Notes under the pieces: generated by a model
What the model was told of the DNA's origin: nothing
Database searches by the model: none
Seen by the model: the letters and a program-made list of their open reading frames with translations, nothing else
Assembly: GCF_030010415.1 (NCBI RefSeq)
Contig: NZ_JASCSA010000010.1
DNA: 64,000 nt
Reading direction: 5' to 3' (one strand)
DNA from: Cobetia amphilecti
GTDB taxonomy: Bacteria > Pseudomonadota > Gammaproteobacteria > Pseudomonadales > Halomonadaceae
In this document: piece by piece, positions 17,594-24,862 of the stretch
Position numbering within the stretch: position 1 is the stretch's first letter
Layout of the letters: every line of letters begins with the position of its first letter
Program-made: the position numbers and the translations under genes

Positions 17594-19051
17594 TCAATGC
17601 GAGGACGTCGGGGAGTCTGTCGAAGCGGCACCTGTCGAGGACAGGCTTGCTGTCTTGCTGTCGGCCGGCGCGATATCTGACTTGCCGATATCACGACTGA
17701 AGGTCTCATCGATCTCGCCGGAGAAGAAGCGCTTGCCGTAGATCAGCAGACACAGCGCAATGCCGATCCCGAAGGCCCAGGCAGCCCCCTTGATGACCAG
17801 TACGGCGGCGATCACCCCGGCAATGCCCAGGTCGCGCTGGCTACGCGCTTCCAGAATGCCCAAGCGCACGCTGACATAGCCCTGGATCAACAGCGTCAGT
17901 GCCAATGCTATCCCCAGGATGGGCTGGACCAGACTGACGATGGGCAGTAACAGCAGACCGGTGTTGGTGCCCCAGCGGAATGAGCCCGAGCCACCGAACA
18001 GCGAATGCATCGCCTGCTTGCCTTCCTTGTAGCGTTCGACCACCACCACCTGCATGGCAGCCCACAGCGGGCCACACATGGTGACGTCCGGGCCGAAGAG
18101 ACTCATCAGTGTATTGCGCCCGCCGAAGATCATGTGTGCACGGTTGGCGTCGTAGTCGATCTTCTCGTCGGGGCGGGACTCATCAGCTTCCTCGACCAGT
18201 GCCTTGGACTGCAGAACATCGCCGAACAGCACGATATAGGCAGCCAGCACGGTCGGCAGCGCCGTCAGGAACATCGACAGCGGCGGTAAGCCGACACCGA
18301 AGACAGTGTACTGGCTGAACATGGTCACGAAATCAGGTTGGCTGAAGCCCCACTGCACATCAGGCCATGCGGCCTCGCCCACCAGCGGAGCGACGACGAT
18401 CGCCAGCAGGATGATCGGGAAGATGCCCAGCTTGCCGAGATTGCTCCAGAACGGATTCGTGGTCTTCAGCTTGGCGAAATGACGCGAGAAGATGATGTAG
18501 AAAGCCAGACCTACCGCGATGCTGATGGTGATGGGATAGGTGTCGAAACGCCCGCCTTCCTTGAAGACCACGCTGATTGCGGCCAACCCCGCGCCCATGA
18601 TGATGCCAGCCTTGATCGCCGAGGGGATCATGTTGACCACCTTGCTGGCCAGCCCCGTTCGCCCGAGCACGATGGCCAGTATCCCGAGCATCAGCTGGAA
18701 GGCAATCAAGGCATGCACCCGCGTCTCCCCCTCCGGGAAGGTCGCCACATAAGCCATCAACAGTGGAATGGCCGGCGTGATCCAGCCGGGAATGACCGGG
18801 TCGCCCAGCAGGTGGTGAACCAGATACAGCAGACCATTGAGCATCACGATGGCCAGTGCGGCCTCGAACGGCATGCCTAGGAGCTCCGTCATCAACGGGA
18901 TGGCGGCGAGATCCACCGCGCACATCAACAGCCCTTGCAGGTAGTCGGGCAGCTCGAAACGGTAGTGCAGGAAGGGAAGACGAATCTTGAAGGGCCCCAG
19001 CGCGAAGTAGGGGCTTTCCTCACCGGGCTGGCGAGTTTTCCAGTGGCTCAT
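17594..19051 (-). CDS. Putative NCS2/SLC23-like permease
   Basis: The 485-residue protein is an integral membrane transporter with about 12-14 hydrophobic segments. Landmarks include GLLYLVHHLLGDPVIPGWITP near the N-terminus and the conserved FGPDVTMCGPLWAAM in the second half. The layout resembles the UraA/SulP-fold nucleobase-ascorbate superfamily, but I do not recognise the substrate group. AGGAAC precedes the ATG at 19051. It sits between an Fe-type alcohol dehydrogenase and a sigma-54 activator, so the substrate is plausibly an alcohol, diol, amino alcohol or a related carboxylate. That is inference. Confidence 0.7.
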   Translation of the reverse strand: MSHWKTRQPGEESPYFALGPFKIRLPFLHYRFELPDYLQGLLMCAVDLAAIPLMTELLGMPFEAALAIVMLNGLLYLVHHLLGDPVIPGWITPAIPLLMAYVATFPEGETRVHALIAFQLMLGILAIVLGRTGLASKVVNMIPSAIKAGIIMGAGLAAISVVFKEGGRFDTYPITISIAVGLAFYIIFSRHFAKLKTTNPFWSNLGKLGIFPIILLAIVVAPLVGEAAWPDVQWGFSQPDFVTMFSQYTVFGVGLPPLSMFLTALPTVLAAYIVLFGDVLQSKALVEEADESRPDEKIDYDANRAHMIFGGRNTLMSLFGPDVTMCGPLWAAMQVVVVERYKEGKQAMHSLFGGSGSFRWGTNTGLLLLPIVSLVQPILGIALALTLLIQGYVSVRLGILEARSQRDLGIAGVIAAVLVIKGAAWAFGIGIALCLLIYGKRFFSGEIDETFSRDIGKSDIAPADSKTASLSSTGAASTDSPTSSH

Positions 19052-19126
19052 GATGGCGTTCCTGTTGTTATCGTTATGCATCTTCACCTGTGGTGAAGAT
19101 GGTGTTCAGAAAGGAGATTCAGCGCT

Positions 19127-20296
19127 TCAGTAGGCCGCGCGATAGATACTTTCGATATCGGCCTGGCTGAGCTGGCGTGGATTGTTGCGCAGCAGGCGTT
19201 CGACCTTGAAGGCATCTGCCGCAAGAGAGGGGATGTCCTCTTCGGGGATGTCGAAATGGCGCAGGCCGCTGGGGATGTCCACATCACGACATAGCTTATG
19301 TAGTCGCTCGACAACCAGTTCGGCAGTCGCTTCATCCTTGAGCTTGCGATGTGATGTATCGAGGGCCTCCGCAATATCTCGGAAGCGCTCGACACAAGCC
19401 AATGCATTCCAGCGCATCACGTGGGGCAACAGCAGCGCATTGGTCACGCCATGTGGCAGGTGGTAGCGCCCTCCCAACGGATAGGCCAGGGCGTGCACCG
19501 CCCCGACACCGGCATTACCGAACGCCATCCCGGCCAGCAGACTGCCAGTCGCCATGTCTTCACGCGCCTTTAGATCGGCCGGATTGGCATAGGCCTTGGG
19601 CAAGGCCTTGATGATCAGGCGCATGGCCTTGATGGCCAGTGCATCGGTGATCGGCGTGGCGAAATTGGAAAGATAGGCTTCGATGGCGTGGACAAGCGCA
19701 TCGACACCGCTGGCGGCAGTGACATGCCGGGGGCAGCTCACCGTCAGCTCCGGAGCAACGATGGCGACATCTGGCAGCAAGTAATCATTGACGATGCCTT
19801 TCTTCATCCTCGCTTCGGTATCAGACAGAATCCCGATGTTGGTCACCTCGGACCCGGTGCCTGATGTCGTCGGCATGGCGATAAGTGGCGCACCGCGGAC
19901 ACGCGCCTTGTTCTCGCCAAACAGACTCTCGAGATCACCATCATGGGTGGCATACACCGCCACGCATTTGGCGATATCCATCGCACTGCCACCGCCTACC
20001 GCGATCAGGCTATCGCAGCCCCCCTCGCGGTAGCTGCTCATGCAGTCCTCTACGATATGCACTTCAGGTTCGGCGCTGACATCACTGAAGATGCGATAGT
20101 CCGTCAGGTGTCCCCTGGACTTGAGGTCATCCAATTGAGCCTTGATCGGCTCCAGTGTTCCGGACCCCAGTACACCAGGGTCGGTGACCAACATCGGCGA
20201 ATGCATGCCCAGTCGCATGACCTCCTCAGCAAGACGAGTCGAGGCTTGTTGTCCGGTGAGCAGACGATTAGCAGATTTGAAGCTGGCGATACTCAT
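19127..20296 (-). CDS. Iron-containing (type III) alcohol dehydrogenase
   Basis: The 389-residue NAD(P)-dependent dehydrogenase shows the nucleotide-binding GGGSAMDIAKCVAVYA motif, the PTTSGTGSEVTN motif, and the metal ligands in GVDALVHAIEAYLS (Asp, His) and HALAYPLGGRYHLPHGVTNA (two His). Family members oxidise primary alcohols, diols or related compounds to aldehydes or ketones. AAGGA lies 8 nt before the ATG. It is the first gene after the sigma-54 promoter at 20360 and is followed by the permease. Together they look like an inducible uptake and oxidation unit. Confidence 0.92.
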   Translation of the reverse strand: MSIASFKSANRLLTGQQASTRLAEEVMRLGMHSPMLVTDPGVLGSGTLEPIKAQLDDLKSRGHLTDYRIFSDVSAEPEVHIVEDCMSSYREGGCDSLIAVGGGSAMDIAKCVAVYATHDGDLESLFGENKARVRGAPLIAMPTTSGTGSEVTNIGILSDTEARMKKGIVNDYLLPDVAIVAPELTVSCPRHVTAASGVDALVHAIEAYLSNFATPITDALAIKAMRLIIKALPKAYANPADLKAREDMATGSLLAGMAFGNAGVGAVHALAYPLGGRYHLPHGVTNALLLPHVMRWNALACVERFRDIAEALDTSHRKLKDEATAELVVERLHKLCRDVDIPSGLRHFDIPEEDIPSLAADAFKVERLLRNNPRQLSQADIESIYRAAY

Positions 20297-20359
20297 GGCG
20301 ATATCCTTTGGTGAGTGACGAGATGAATCCGCTGACCGCGTCTCTTGTCACTGTGGATA

Positions 20360-20374
20360 GCAAGCGCCATGCCA
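20360..20374 (-). promoter_or_regulatory. Sigma-54 (-24/-12) promoter of the alcohol dehydrogenase unit
   Basis: On the minus strand the sequence reads TGGCATGGCGCTTGC: TGGCAT at -24, five bases, TTGC at -12, with the required GG-N10-GC spacing. It differs from the TGGCAC-N5-TTGC consensus at one base. The expected transcript start is about 50 bases before the ATG at 20296. Confidence 0.75.
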
Positions 20375-20491
20375 GCACCATTCACCTTACAACCTACTGA
20401 TATTACTAACATTATTTTCAACCACCCTCCCAAGGTCGCTACACCAATGGTCTAGAGGTGATTCTATATCGCATCAAATAAGCGCCAATTA

Positions 20492-20507
20492 GATTCCCTA
20501 TGGAATC
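20492..20507. promoter_or_regulatory. Candidate enhancer (UAS) palindrome
   Basis: GATTCC and GGAATC form perfect arms around CTAT. The site lies about 120 bases upstream of the -24 element, the usual distance for a sigma-54 activator, and probably binds the regulator encoded at 15894. Confidence 0.45.
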
Positions 20508-20585
20508 AGAGACGATGCCTATCATGCTGTGCAGTCGGCGTGGATTGCCTATACCGAAAAGTATGCGGATGACCAGAAGCGCACC

Positions 20586-20647
20586 CCGCAGAAAGCACAC
20601 AAAGACGCCGAGTCGACTGACTCGGCGTCTTTGTGTGCTTTCTGCGG
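20586..20647. terminator. 62-nt perfect hairpin with 29-bp arms
   Basis: A 29-base arm beginning CCGCAGAAAGCACACA pairs without mismatch with the arm ending TGTGTGCTTTCTGCGG over the loop GACT. No convergent gene end lies close by, so it may be a terminator of the betaine-binding protein transcript (stop at 20910), an RNA element or an inserted palindrome. Confidence 0.6.
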
Positions 20648-20909
20648 TAAGTGAGCAATGCCCGCCAGGCGAGTGGCCTCAAGCGGGCCTTGGCTGGCGT
20701 AGGCGCGACAGCCACCCGCCGCTGCGTGCCTGGGCAATACGAGGCCTGGGCGGAAGCCAGAACGAAAGCCAGAGCAGAGCGCAGAGAACAGAGAGCGGTA
20801 CGCAAAGGCTCCGCTCCGCGACAGGTCACGCTCTGCAGGAGGCCATGGGCGGGAGCCATCCCTCGGCGCCCGCCCACGCCGTCAAGGCGGCAGCAAGGCT
20901 AGGTCAGCC

Positions 20910-21884
20910 TCACAGGCTGGCCTTCACGGCGGCCAGGGCATCCTCGCCATCGCGCGTGGTCACGTCGGCGAGAAATTCCGCCAGCCGGTCCGGATTGGCG
21001 GCCAGCCAGTCGTGCGCCACCTCATCGAGGTCACGCTCCTTCAGGCTGTAGTCGAGGATGAAGCCGCTCTGCTCTTCGGAGCTGAAGACCAGTTGATCGA
21101 GGAAGCGGGCGAGGTTGGGATTGGCTTCGGCGTAGGCGGTGCGCACGACGGTCTTGACGTCACTGGCGCCATTGTCGGGACCGAACACTGACTCCGGGTC
21201 TGCCAGGATATGGGTGTCGAATTCAGGCACCATCCAGTGCGGTGTCCAGCCGTAGAAGGCGATCCAGCGTTGCTCGCGCTGGGCGGCACGTACCTCGCTG
21301 AGCATGCCGGGCGTCGAGGACTCCATCGCATCCCAGTCGCCCAGGCCATAGATATCATTGTCGATGGCGCCATTGAGCATGTCGCTGACGGTGGAGCCGC
21401 TTTCGATGGAGTAGACGGTCTCGTCGAATTGCTCGGCGTGGGCGGCAAGATCCGCGGCGCTGTGGATGCCGGCCTCGTAGACATAGCCCGGCACCGCGAA
21501 GCCCATGCGGGCGCCGGTGACGTTGTTGCCGAGATCGGTGATAGCACCGGCGGCCATGGCCGCGTCATAACTGTCTTTCTGGGCAGGCAGCCAGCCAGCG
21601 AGGAAGGCGTCGCTGTCGCCGGTGGTCAGGGTGTTGTAGCCGACGGTGGAGCTGACTTCCTGTCGCTCCACGTCGTAACCCAGCGGGGCGAGGATCTGGG
21701 CGACGATCTCGCTCTTGACGGTGACGCCGGGCCACGGCGGCACGATCAGCGTCAGCTCGTCATCCTTGTCCTGGGCCGAGGCTGCCAGGCTAGCCGTGCC
21801 GAGCAGCAGGGTCGCGAGGGCAAGCAGACCACGGCGGGCGCCGTGCTTCGTCGTAAGTGTCAGGGGGTACGGGGTGGTGGTCAT
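20910..21884 (-). CDS. ABC transporter substrate-binding protein, ProX/OpuAC (glycine betaine) type
   Basis: The 324-residue precursor has a signal peptide (LLALATLLLGTASLAASAQ). It belongs to the OpuAC family that binds quaternary amines such as glycine betaine, choline or carnitine. Aromatic residues that could form the cation cage appear in LIVPPWPGVTV, AGWLPAQKDSY and FYGWTPHWMVPEFD. No permease or ATPase gene is adjacent, so it must use a transporter encoded elsewhere. The TmpAB-like oxygenase genes directly upstream suggest a trimethylammonium compound as ligand, possibly a phosphonate. That is inference. Confidence 0.85.
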   Translation of the reverse strand: MTTTPYPLTLTTKHGARRGLLALATLLLGTASLAASAQDKDDELTLIVPPWPGVTVKSEIVAQILAPLGYDVERQEVSSTVGYNTLTTGDSDAFLAGWLPAQKDSYDAAMAAGAITDLGNNVTGARMGFAVPGYVYEAGIHSAADLAAHAEQFDETVYSIESGSTVSDMLNGAIDNDIYGLGDWDAMESSTPGMLSEVRAAQREQRWIAFYGWTPHWMVPEFDTHILADPESVFGPDNGASDVKTVVRTAYAEANPNLARFLDQLVFSSEEQSGFILDYSLKERDLDEVAHDWLAANPDRLAEFLADVTTRDGEDALAAVKASL

Positions 21885-22093
21885 CGTGTCTTTCCTTGTC
21901 GGTTCCGGTCGCGCCGGGCCTTGTTGTTGTCGGGGCTGAAAGGCTTCGTATATGGCGGTCGTCGTGCGTGTCCATCGCTCACGGCGCTGTTGTTGTCGTT
22001 GTCGGCGCTTGTGTCTTCTCCGCCCTGCTGCGCCGCTGACTGCGTCACAAGCAATTGATTCGTAGTAACTTTACCCTCAGGCAGAGTACGCCT

Positions 22094-22738
22094 TCAGCGA
22101 GCACCGGCCTGCCTGGCCATGCCCTTCTCAAGTTCTGGCTCCATTTCTGTCTCAAGTTCTGGCTCCGGCACCAGATCCGGCAAGCCGCCGAAGGGCGCGC
22201 GCGCCATCACGCGCTCCAGCATCGGGATGAAATGCTCCAGCGGCAGGGTGTCGTATTCGGGGTCGAAGCTGGTCTGGTCCCACTCGTCACAGAAGCGCAC
22301 GGTGCGCTCATAGGCGGGGTGCCCGGCATGTGCCTCGCGGGCGTGGCGGTCCTGACCGAAGAATTCGCGGTAGTGATAGCCCTGGAACAGCTCGTGATGA
22401 CGAATCATCCAGGTGTTCAGCGGGTCGATGAACGGCTCGAGGATACCGGCGGCGATCTCGGCATGATTGGCCGGCGCCAGGTCGTCACCGATGTCATGCA
22501 GCAGCGCGCAGACCACCATCTCCTCATCGGCGCCGGCGCGCAGCGCGCGGGTGGCGGTCTGCAGGCAGTGTTCGTAGCGATCGACCGGATAGCCGTGGTG
22601 ATCGCCCTTGAGACGCCCCAGATGTTCAAGCACACGCCGGCAAGCATCGGACTGATATTCCCGGAAGCGCGCATCGATCAGCGCCCACTCGGCATGCGTG
22701 CTTTCCTCGAAACTGCGGAAGCGGGCCTGTTCGCTCAT
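22094..22738 (-). CDS. HD-domain oxygenase, TmpB/PhnZ-like
   Basis: The 214-residue protein has an HD-domain pattern. It fits the mixed-valent di-iron oxygenases (PhnZ, TmpB) that cleave 1-hydroxyphosphonates to a carboxylate and phosphate, rather than a nucleotide phosphohydrolase. Visible ligands are His57 (RYEHCLQTA), His81-Asp82 (LLHDIGDD), His92 (NHAEIAAG), His114/115 (RHHELFQGYHY) and an acidic residue in FCDEWDQTSFDP. The spacing His57 to His81 equals that of PhnZ as I recall it. Its ATG overlaps the TmpA-like stop by 4 bases (ATGA). The C-terminal 25 residues contain a doubled EPELE segment. A generic HD hydrolase is the alternative. Confidence 0.75.
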   Translation of the reverse strand: MSEQARFRSFEESTHAEWALIDARFREYQSDACRRVLEHLGRLKGDHHGYPVDRYEHCLQTATRALRAGADEEMVVCALLHDIGDDLAPANHAEIAAGILEPFIDPLNTWMIRHHELFQGYHYREFFGQDRHAREAHAGHPAYERTVRFCDEWDQTSFDPEYDTLPLEHFIPMLERVMARAPFGGLPDLVPEPELETEMEPELEKGMARQAGAR

Positions 22739-23877
22739 GCGCTGGCCTCCTCATTGGCGAACTGACCGGCGAGCTGATCGGCAAGCAGCAGGCGGCGGCT
22801 GGCGGTGGAGTCGCGGTCTACATAGCCCTGGCGCATATGACGGATGCCGCCCTCCAGCTGGAAGGCGCTGCGACCATGGAACAGGCGATAGTTGTCCATG
22901 ATCAGCATCTGGCCCGGTGCCAGCTTGAGGTGCAGCGTGAAGTCGTCACCGGAGATCAGGCGATAGAACGCCTGGCGGGCAGCGTAGTAGCGACGCAGCG
23001 TCGCGCCGGGCAGCGCCGGCACCCGCTCGGTGCGGTTTGAGAAACGTACCCGGGCGACCTGACCACGGCTATCCAGCTCGATCAGCGGGCCTTCGCTCTC
23101 CAGGCGCGTGGTGGCGTCGTGGTAGCGGAAGCCGGGGCTGACGTCTGTCAGGCAGGCGAAGGCCTCGGGGTCTTCACGGCGCAGGTGCTCCGCCGCGCTG
23201 AAGCCATCCACCAGCATGCTGTCGCCGCCCTGGGCCGCGTTGCTCAGGCAGTGCAGCCAGATATAGCCCGGAATCGGGTCGCGGTAGGGATTGTCGGTAT
23301 GCGGCTCCAGCCCGCGCTGGGTCATCGTGAGGTCATAGGCATTGGCGACGGATTTCACGTCGGCGATACCGCCCCAGTTGGTGTGCCGCAGCGGCCCGAT
23401 GCGGTGGATCAGTCCCTGCATGCCGTCCTCCGTGTCTGGCACGCCGCTGACCCGCACGAAGCCGAAGCGCTGCAACTGCTCGAGCATGTCCAGCAAGGCC
23501 GCGTCATCGTCCAGTGCTGCGGCGAAGTCGGCCTCGGGCAGCTGGGCGAGATTCCCCTGCCAGAAGATCATGCCCTGATAGGCCTCACACGTCTGACACT
23601 CCGCCAGCAGAGCCGCCAGCGAGAAGCTCGCCGCGTGACCGTCACTGAAGGCCAGTGACAGCGTATCGCCATCCAGTTGTGCCTGAGTCAGGCTCAGGTC
23701 CAGCGGCAGGTCCGCCGCCTCGATCAGGCGCTGACCGGTGAGGGAATCGAGGGTCGTTTCATCGGGACTCCGCTCACGCAGCCAGAGCGCCTCGAGGGTC
23801 AGATCGCCCTCGGCGTGGCTCAGGTGCAGTTGTTGTCCATGGTCTTTCAGGCTGACGGAATGCGGGCTGCTGGGCAC
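22735..23877 (-). CDS. Gamma-butyrobetaine hydroxylase-like Fe(II)/2-oxoglutarate dioxygenase, TmpA-like
   Basis: The 380-residue protein has an N-terminal GBBH-type (DUF971) domain and a TauD-type dioxygenase domain. Iron ligands are His193 and Asp195 in LEPHTDNPYRDP and His334 in YRLFHGRSAF; Arg346/349 in GGIRHMRQGY would bind 2-oxoglutarate. The N-terminal domain lacks the zinc-binding cysteines of true butyrobetaine hydroxylase. TmpA hydroxylates 2-(trimethylammonio)ethylphosphonate, and its partner TmpB then releases glycine betaine and phosphate. The overlapping HD oxygenase gene makes that assignment more likely than carnitine synthesis. The start is GTG at 23877, preceded by GGAG. A nearby AT-rich patch carries the dyad ATTTGATCAAAT (24014-24025). 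Confidence 0.78.
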   Translation of the reverse strand: MPSSPHSVSLKDHGQQLHLSHAEGDLTLEALWLRERSPDETTLDSLTGQRLIEAADLPLDLSLTQAQLDGDTLSLAFSDGHAASFSLAALLAECQTCEAYQGMIFWQGNLAQLPEADFAAALDDDAALLDMLEQLQRFGFVRVSGVPDTEDGMQGLIHRIGPLRHTNWGGIADVKSVANAYDLTMTQRGLEPHTDNPYRDPIPGYIWLHCLSNAAQGGDSMLVDGFSAAEHLRREDPEAFACLTDVSPGFRYHDATTRLESEGPLIELDSRGQVARVRFSNRTERVPALPGATLRRYYAARQAFYRLISGDDFTLHLKLAPGQMLIMDNYRLFHGRSAFQLEGGIRHMRQGYVDRDSTASRRLLLADQLAGQFANEEASA

Positions 23878-24013
23878 TCGATGATCTCCACGGCTGAGGG
23901 AGCGGCACTGTTGTCTTACTGGTCAGGTACCTGCTCGCGGATGCTGGTGCGACGCTGAGTCTCCTTCTACCTTAATCACTTCAGCCAGAGCGGATTGATA
24001 CAATTGGACGTAT

Positions 24014-24025
24014 ATTTGATCAAAT
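24014..24025. promoter_or_regulatory. 12-bp palindrome in the tmpA-like promoter region
   Basis: ATTTGATCAAAT is a perfect palindrome in the only AT-rich stretch upstream of the TmpA-like gene, about 140 bases before its start. It may be an operator. Confidence 0.35.
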
Positions 24026-24053
24026 TAGCCATATGTCAGACTAGCAGACGACA

Positions 24054-24086
24054 ACAAGCGGCCGTGGCAATGCCACGGCCGCTTGT
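24054..24086 (-). terminator. Terminator after the SDR-like gene
   Basis: ACAAGCGGCCGTGGCA pairs with TGCCACGGCCGCTTGT, a perfect 16-bp inverted repeat 24 bases beyond the SDR-like stop codon (24110) on the minus strand. Confidence 0.75.
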
Positions 24087-24109
24087 GTTGTAAAACGTCT
24101 GTCGGGAGA

Positions 24110-24733
24110 TCAGTCGCTCAGGTGCAGCACCTGACCATTGAGGGAGCGCCCGGCGCCACCGGCCAGAAAGCGCGCGCATTCCGCCACGGCGTCCGGTCGG
24201 CTGCCCTCCGGGCACAGCAGATTGGCGCGCACCTTGTCCGGCGCGCGTGATGCCAGCCGCTGGATCAACTCACTCAGCGCCGCCTGTGCCATGGCAGTGC
24301 CGTGATGCTCCTGCGAGGATAGCTGCGAGGACAGCGACGAGGACGGCTGCGAGGGCAGCGGTGGTGCGACAGCCAGCAGGCGTCCGCCGTGACGCAACAT
24401 GCGCGCACAGGCCGCCTTGAGCAAGGCACCGGGACCGGCAACCTGCGCGACCAGGCAGGCTTCCAGCGACTGCCCGGCCATGGCCTGAGGCGGCATGCAG
24501 ACCAGCACGTCGAGGCGTCCGAGGCGCGCCACCAGTGACTCGAAGCAGCCCTCGCCGACCACCTGGCCGAAGCGGTCCGACTGCTCACCGCCCAGTGCAT
24601 CCAGCACGCGTTCGAGGTCCGTCGGCGCGGTGCCCATCAGGGCGATGATGGCGCCATCTTCCAGGAAGGTGCGCGCCATGGCCTCCAGCCACTCCCCCTG
24701 CCCCGCGATCAATACCCTGCGTCGTGGCAGCAT
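24110..24733 (-). CDS. SDR-fold protein with degenerate active site
   Basis: The 207-residue protein follows the short-chain dehydrogenase/reductase plan: a beta strand and glycine-rich turn (RVLIAGQGEWLEAMART), a segment LDVLVCMPPQAMAG in place of the NNAG motif, and SGQ-like C-terminal RSLNGQVLHLSD. The catalytic Tyr-x-x-x-Lys is missing: the aligned helix reads HHGTAMAQAALSELIQRL, with Thr and Gln in those places. The cofactor loop is also atypical. It contains a Ser/Gln-rich insert (residues about 130-142) encoded by 12-bp repeats at about 24307-24360. It may be a binding or regulatory protein rather than an enzyme. It is separated by a terminator from the oxygenase genes. Confidence 0.6.
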   Translation of the reverse strand: MLPRRRVLIAGQGEWLEAMARTFLEDGAIIALMGTAPTDLERVLDALGGEQSDRFGQVVGEGCFESLVARLGRLDVLVCMPPQAMAGQSLEACLVAQVAGPGALLKAACARMLRHGGRLLAVAPPLPSQPSSSLSSQLSSQEHHGTAMAQAALSELIQRLASRAPDKVRANLLCPEGSRPDAVAECARFLAGGAGRSLNGQVLHLSD

Positions 24734-24862
24734 CTCATTCTCCCTGATAGAACCCTCGCCGGGTCACCCCTGCGTGCCTCATGCCGCGCTGCACTGCGCT
24801 GCCCTGCTCAGCTCTCTGCTTACCCGGGCATCACCTCCCTGTGATGCCCCAAGTGGCGTGTG

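Larger units (their letters stand above)
20297..20909. other. 613-base intergenic region: sigma-54 promoter, dyads and a non-coding stretch
   Basis: The left part holds the control elements of the dehydrogenase unit (20360-20507). A 62-nt perfect hairpin lies at 20586-20647. From 20648 to 20909 the sequence is GC-rich, with short open frames on both strands that lack a ribosome binding site or family resemblance. I see no gene there; an RNA gene or decayed coding sequence cannot be excluded. Confidence 0.5.

Noticed and set aside
17529..17597. N-terminal extension of the sigma-54 activator from a TTG at 17597
   Set aside because: The ATG at 17528 has a strong GGGGGAG site and begins the conserved domain; the extension is Arg-rich and without similarity.
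20500..21051. 183-codon plus-strand frame over the intergenic region
   Set aside because: It reads through the 62-nt palindrome and into the antisense of the binding-protein gene; no start site or similarity.
22094..22738. Simple HD phosphohydrolase annotation for the TmpB-like protein
   Set aside because: The 4-base overlap with a 2-oxoglutarate dioxygenase gene and the PhnZ-like ligand spacing favour an HD oxygenase, although the generic label cannot be fully excluded.
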